Part shown: positions 60,349 through 64,000 of the stretch, piece after piece
Layout of the letters: every line of letters starts with the position of its first letter
Numbering within the stretch: the first letter of the stretch is position 1
Origin: an uncultured bacterium
GTDB lineage: Bacteria; Verrucomicrobiota; Lentisphaeria; Victivallales; UBA1829
Length of the DNA: 64,000 nt
Assembly: GCA_900548385.1 (NCBI GenBank)
Contig: URKJ01000002.1
Span: 1-64,000 of the forward strand
Direction of reading: 5' to 3'
Made by a program: the position numbers and the translations under genes
Notes under the pieces: model-generated
The model's database searches: none
What the model was told of the DNA's origin: nothing
Seen by the model: the letters and a program-made list of their open reading frames with translations, nothing else

Positions 60349-63300
60349 TTACCAGTTGTGGTACGCATCCACATCATAGAAATTCAGCTTATCGACATAC
60401 GGCGACCAGGAATCCCGCACCTGCGGATCCTCCACAACGATTTTCAGCGGACCGGTCACGCCGCCGGCCCCCCAGCGGTCGTAAACACGGATCGTCAGCG
60501 TATTCTCCCCGCCGAACCGGATCAGTTCCGGCGGAATCCGGTAATTCCGCTTTACGGCATGGGCATTCGGAACCTTGTCGAGCGTCGTCTCGCCGATTTT
60601 GACGCCGTTGAAATAAGTCCAGTCCGCATCGTCGACCGGACCACCGGCAAGGCGGAGCGTGAACCGTTTCCACGCTTCGGGAATCGTGACTTTCACCCGG
60701 ATCCACGCATAACCGTCGTACATTTTTTTCATATTCGCCGGAGTCTCCGAGGGATAACGGTAATACGGGTTATTCTGAGTGAATCCCTGCTTCTCCCAAC
60801 AGACGCCGAGTTTATACGGCTTGAATCCGACGGTGTCGGAAACTTTGCCGCTGTTCCTCCCGTCCAGTTTCAGCATACCGTCTTTCAGCACGGTTTCCGC
60901 AAAAAGCGGAGTGACCGTGTTGTGTCTCATCCGCGGCGATGAAAAAAGTTTGAGATCCCTGCCAAGCGCAATATTCATATTATTGAAAATCGCGTTCCAG
61001 ACCCGGCTGACTTTCTCGCGCATCCAGAACGACTCTTCCATCTGCGCCGGTGAGAGATTCATCACGATCACCGCGCCGGTCCGGAAATCATAGCGTCCGA
61101 ACAGAGCCGGCAACGTCGTCACGGTCCATTCCGGCGGAGCGTCCAGAACGTCCATTTCCCGCGCTTCCCGGAAATAGAGGTCGGCATCCGGAATCCCCGC
61201 AAACAGCGGATCGTGTTTCGGAACGAGCGCACGGAATACCGGTCTCTTCGCCGTTTTCAGTTTCACGGGAAGCAAATCCAGCGGAGCACCCGGCAAAGCG
61301 ACGTATGCGCGTTCGCGGTGAGCGGCGAAATCTTTGCGGAACGCCGCTTTCCGATTCTCCGGAACGGGATTCCTGCCGAGAATCACCACCTGGCGGTTCC
61401 CGATCTCCGCCGGATCCTCTCCGCTGAGCTTCTCATACACCATCCCCATGCGCCGGAGCTGTTTTTCATGCTCCGCATCGCCCAGATAAACAACGCTCTG
61501 CGCCAGAAGCGGCAGATTCGGACGGCTCATCTCCACAAGCATGTTATCCACCAGACGGGTCGCAACGGGATCAAGGCCGTAACGGGACGTCACGTCGAGC
61601 TGACAAAACAGAATCTGTCCGTGTTCTTTCCGCAGCTCCATCAGCGCGGCGAACATCAGGTTGAATCCGCAGTCGACAATCGTCGTGAAATTGCCGTAAC
61701 TGGGTTTGCGGATCACGTTTCCGGCAACAATGCCGCCGTTGCCGCATTTCCATTTGGAACGCGGATAATGCGGTGTTTCCTCCGCGGAAAGAACAAACGC
61801 CGGAACGGAATCCGCAGAGCCGCGCCAGTCGCTGAAATCCCCGTCTTTCAGCCCGCGCACATAAAGACTGTCCGGACGGCGGATAAACGCGTTGCGGTAA
61901 CTCGGCGACTCAAACACCAGATTGCCGAGATTGCACTGCTTCTGCTCGAAAATCAGGATTTTGAGTCCATGTTCCACCCGTTCTTCCCGTTCCAGCTGCT
62001 GCAGGAATTCCGGCACATGCTCTCCCAGCGCCTCCTGACCGATAATCAGCAGACGGCACTGTCCGGCGTCGTCCGGCGTTGCGACTTTGCGGAACGGGAA
62101 ACCCGCTTTTCTCAGCATGGCTTCCGTCTTGCCGACTGGATCGTACAGTCCGGCGGAAACATTATGGAACTCCGGCGGAACGTGTTTCGGAAACACCTGA
62201 AGCGCCAATTCATCCGTACCGTATGCGGTGCCGTTCCGGTAAATCTCCAACAGCAGTTTGCCTTCGGAACGCTTTGCGACCTCCGGCGCGGAAAGCCGGA
62301 TCGGATGCTTCAGGATCCCGCCCGGACTGACCGTCGCGCTCTCTTCCCCCTGCGAAACAGTCTTTCCCTCCAGGCGGAACTCCCAGCGGAAACGGAGTTT
62401 CTGGGGAGTCGTTCTGTCGTTGACCGCGACAATGCTTTTTTCAAATTTCTCGCCGGAGAAAAACGCGTGATCCTTGCTGGTAAAGTCATCCGTTCTGCCG
62501 CCGAGAAACACCAGAAGCGGACGGAACGCTTCGCGCATCACATGATAAAGTCCCTCCGGGCGGGAGAAATCGGTCATCTGATCCGTATACCCCGGACGGT
62601 CCGGCTTCGCTCCGGCGGTCTTGACCCGGTTATCCACTTTCGCCACCGCGCGGTGATTATACATGGAGCCATACGACCGGAACGCCTGATAAAGATCGTA
62701 ACCATGCTGGAAATCTCCGAGCGCGGACATATCGTAGGCGCGCCATGCCCGGACCACATTCCGGTACATCAGTTCACAGACCGCGTTATAATTTGCGTTG
62801 CGTGCCGCATAGGCGGAAAAAATCCCGTCCGACAGATACGGAACCGGACGGTTTTCCCGTGCGAACACGGAATCGCCGAAAAACCGCGCGGCATGTTCCG
62901 CCGCCATGATCCTCCCGACCGGACCGTCAAAATATTCAAACTGACGCTGAAATGTAAAGTTCGACTCCACGACCATCAGCGGCTGTTTACGCTCCGACTC
63001 CGACCACTGCTTCGGCCAGTCCTCCTGTTCCTGAAGCGGTGTTCCCATCGACTGATAGTTCATGGAAGTGAAAATCTTTCCGGAATTGCCGCCCGCATGC
63101 TGAAACAGTTCCCTGCTCGGATCAAGCGACCGCATCAGCGTCTCCGCTACACGGGCGAAAGCACGAGCCCGGACCCGTTTCTGCGGAACATACGCGGTGT
63201 CGGTCAGTTTCGCCGGGTCCTGACACCACGGGTAATGGCAGGTGTTCATATCGGTGTACCACATCAGAATCGACGGGTAATTGCCGTAATGCTCCAGAAA

Positions 63301-64000
63301 ACGCTCCACCCATTCCCGGTACAGCGCCATATCCTCGCCCTCATACGGCGGCATCGGAAACAGATTGTAAAGTCCCTGCCGATCCGATTCCCGCAGATAA
63401 GGAACGAATCCGCGCTCGCTGTTCCTCTCCAGTGGATTGAAGCGAACCGTATTGTAATTCATCTCTTTGGCATGGGCGACGTATGCCGCCATTCCACGTT
63501 CGCTACCGTAAAACACACTCGTCCGTTCCACGGCGGGATGCGCCCACATCCGCAGACGCGTCTTCCTGCCGTTCAGACGGAACTCCCCGTTCTCCACCCA
63601 CATCTCGCGGAAACCGAAATCCGTATCCGGAAGCGCATCCGCTTTCTTTCCGTTGACGGTCAGTGAAACGGATTGCGTATACAGTTCCGGTTTCTCACAA
63701 TCCCAAAGAACGGGATCGCGCCAGTTCTCCCGGAACACCACACGCTGATCCGCCTCTCCCGTCAACGGAAACTGCCGGATAAAAACTTTGTCTCGTTCTC
63801 CCGGACGGTGATAGCGGAATTCAACCGCCCCCTCACCCTTTATGCCCTGCGGATTCCGGATCCGGGTGCGCATCTCCAGATGTTTCTTCCGGAACGACGG
63901 AAACGCAACTGCGTTTTTCAACGACACCGGAGACGGCGACGACTCCAGCCAGACGTCATCCAGCGCCAGCGCATGATGATCCCCGCGGTCCGGATAGATC
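60349..64000 (-). CDS. GH2-like protein, N terminus beyond the window
   Basis: At least 1216 residues; the frame is open to base 64000 (reading ALDDVWLE upstream of the first possible GTG at 63927), so the true start lies outside. Order: N-terminal beta domains, a GH2-like barrel opening GEFRLNGRKTRLRMWAHP, a long middle with a glutamine-amidotransferase-like part, and a C-terminal jelly roll (DWTYFNGVKIGET). GH2 enzymes have N-E as acid/base after the PSILMW strand; here it reads PSILMWYTDMNT, so that Glu is missing. A candidate nucleophile Glu is in LMVVESNF. It could be a non-canonical enzyme or a binding protein. Confidence 0.72.
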   Translation of the reverse strand, partial: IYPDRGDHHALALDDVWLESSPSPVSLKNAVAFPSFRKKHLEMRTRIRNPQGIKGEGAVEFRYHRPGERDKVFIRQFPLTGEADQRVVFRENWRDPVLWDCEKPELYTQSVSLTVNGKKADALPDTDFGFREMWVENGEFRLNGRKTRLRMWAHPAVERTSVFYGSERGMAAYVAHAKEMNYNTVRFNPLERNSERGFVPYLRESDRQGLYNLFPMPPYEGEDMALYREWVERFLEHYGNYPSILMWYTDMNTCHYPWCQDPAKLTDTAYVPQKRVRARAFARVAETLMRSLDPSRELFQHAGGNSGKIFTSMNYQSMGTPLQEQEDWPKQWSESERKQPLMVVESNFTFQRQFEYFDGPVGRIMAAEHAARFFGDSVFARENRPVPYLSDGIFSAYAARNANYNAVCELMYRNVVRAWRAYDMSALGDFQHGYDLYQAFRSYGSMYNHRAVAKVDNRVKTAGAKPDRPGYTDQMTDFSRPEGLYHVMREAFRPLLVFLGGRTDDFTSKDHAFFSGEKFEKSIVAVNDRTTPQKLRFRWEFRLEGKTVSQGEESATVSPGGILKHPIRLSAPEVAKRSEGKLLLEIYRNGTAYGTDELALQVFPKHVPPEFHNVSAGLYDPVGKTEAMLRKAGFPFRKVATPDDAGQCRLLIIGQEALGEHVPEFLQQLEREERVEHGLKILIFEQKQCNLGNLVFESPSYRNAFIRRPDSLYVRGLKDGDFSDWRGSADSVPAFVLSAEETPHYPRSKWKCGNGGIVAGNVIRKPSYGNFTTIVDCGFNLMFAALMELRKEHGQILFCQLDVTSRYGLDPVATRLVDNMLVEMSRPNLPLLAQSVVYLGDAEHEKQLRRMGMVYEKLSGEDPAEIGNRQVVILGRNPVPENRKAAFRKDFAAHRERAYVALPGAPLDLLPVKLKTAKRPVFRALVPKHDPLFAGIPDADLYFREAREMDVLDAPPEWTVTTLPALFGRYDFRTGAVIVMNLSPAQMEESFWMREKVSRVWNAIFNNMNIALGRDLKLFSSPRMRHNTVTPLFAETVLKDGMLKLDGRNSGKVSDTVGFKPYKLGVCWEKQGFTQNNPYYRYPSETPANMKKMYDGYAWIRVKVTIPEAWKRFTLRLAGGPVDDADWTYFNGVKIGETTLDKVPNAHAVKRNYRIPPELIRFGGENTLTIRVYDRWGAGGVTGPLKIVVEDPQVRDSWSPYVDKLNFYDVDAYHNW

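Noticed and set aside
61213..63666. Open frame of 817 codons opposite the GH2-like gene
   Set aside because: Low-complexity, His/Arg-rich translation, no ribosome site, fully inside a gene with recognisable domains.

Overview
The window (about 55% G+C by eye) looks like the chromosome of an anaerobic, polysaccharide-degrading bacterium of the PVC group. A Lentisphaerota (Victivallis-like) origin fits best. That is inferred from the combination of H-X9-DG-type pseudopilins beside large secreted glycoside hydrolases, a shortened division cluster, a glycyl-radical enzyme, HydF and an electron-transfer flavoprotein operon. No database search supports it. I saw no transposase, phage, CRISPR or rRNA.

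Layout: 0.1-2.0 kb, recJ and a tRNA-Leu(UAA). 2.2-9.5 kb (minus), cassette A: GntR/LacI-type regulator, pseudopilin, beta-propeller protein and a GH/CBM9-like enzyme. 9.8-15.7 kb (plus): mraZ-rsmH-ftsL-like-ftsI, then a cysteine desulfurase, a NifU C-terminal scaffold and rnhA. 15.8-22.5 kb: cytoplasmic GH78 rhamnosidase, AraC regulator, glycyl-radical enzyme with its activase, and a carboxymuconolactone-decarboxylase-like protein. 22.6-29.2 kb (minus), cassette B: LacI regulator, pseudopilin and two secreted clan-A glycosidases. 29.3-33.2 kb: DciA-like protein, exported unknown, gdhA, hydF. 33.2-43.4 kb (minus), cassette C: FucP-like permease, AraC regulator, pseudopilin, GH/CBM9-like enzyme, GH42-like protein and a MurQ/GCKR-like SIS protein. 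43.6-51 kb: Fic protein, glmM with a GlmU-like beta-helix protein, then a LacI/nucleotidyltransferase/sugar-1-kinase/epimerase operon (minus). 51.1-56.5 kb (minus): degenerate S41 protein, purE, rpoZ, acyl-CoA dehydrogenase, etfA, etfB. 56.9-60.3 kb: two tandem secretin-like proteins. 60.3-64 kb (minus): a GH2-like protein cut by the right edge.

The strongest system-level signal is the cassette repeated three times: sugar-type regulator, then an H-X9-DG-type pseudopilin, then very large signal-peptide-bearing glycosidases, always in that order on one strand. All three pseudopilins lack the glycine normally needed just before the prepilin cleavage site, while keeping Glu+5. The GH78 enzyme, which has no signal peptide, has no pseudopilin. 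The two orphan secretins are the only outer-membrane secretion parts in view. I suggest the pseudopilins serve substrate-specific export or surface display of the co-encoded enzymes. This is inference and needs testing.

Housekeeping genes are interleaved with the sugar loci. Amino-sugar metabolism is concentrated at 44.7-50 kb, where glmM and a GlmU-like protein run convergently toward a putative hexosamine salvage operon.
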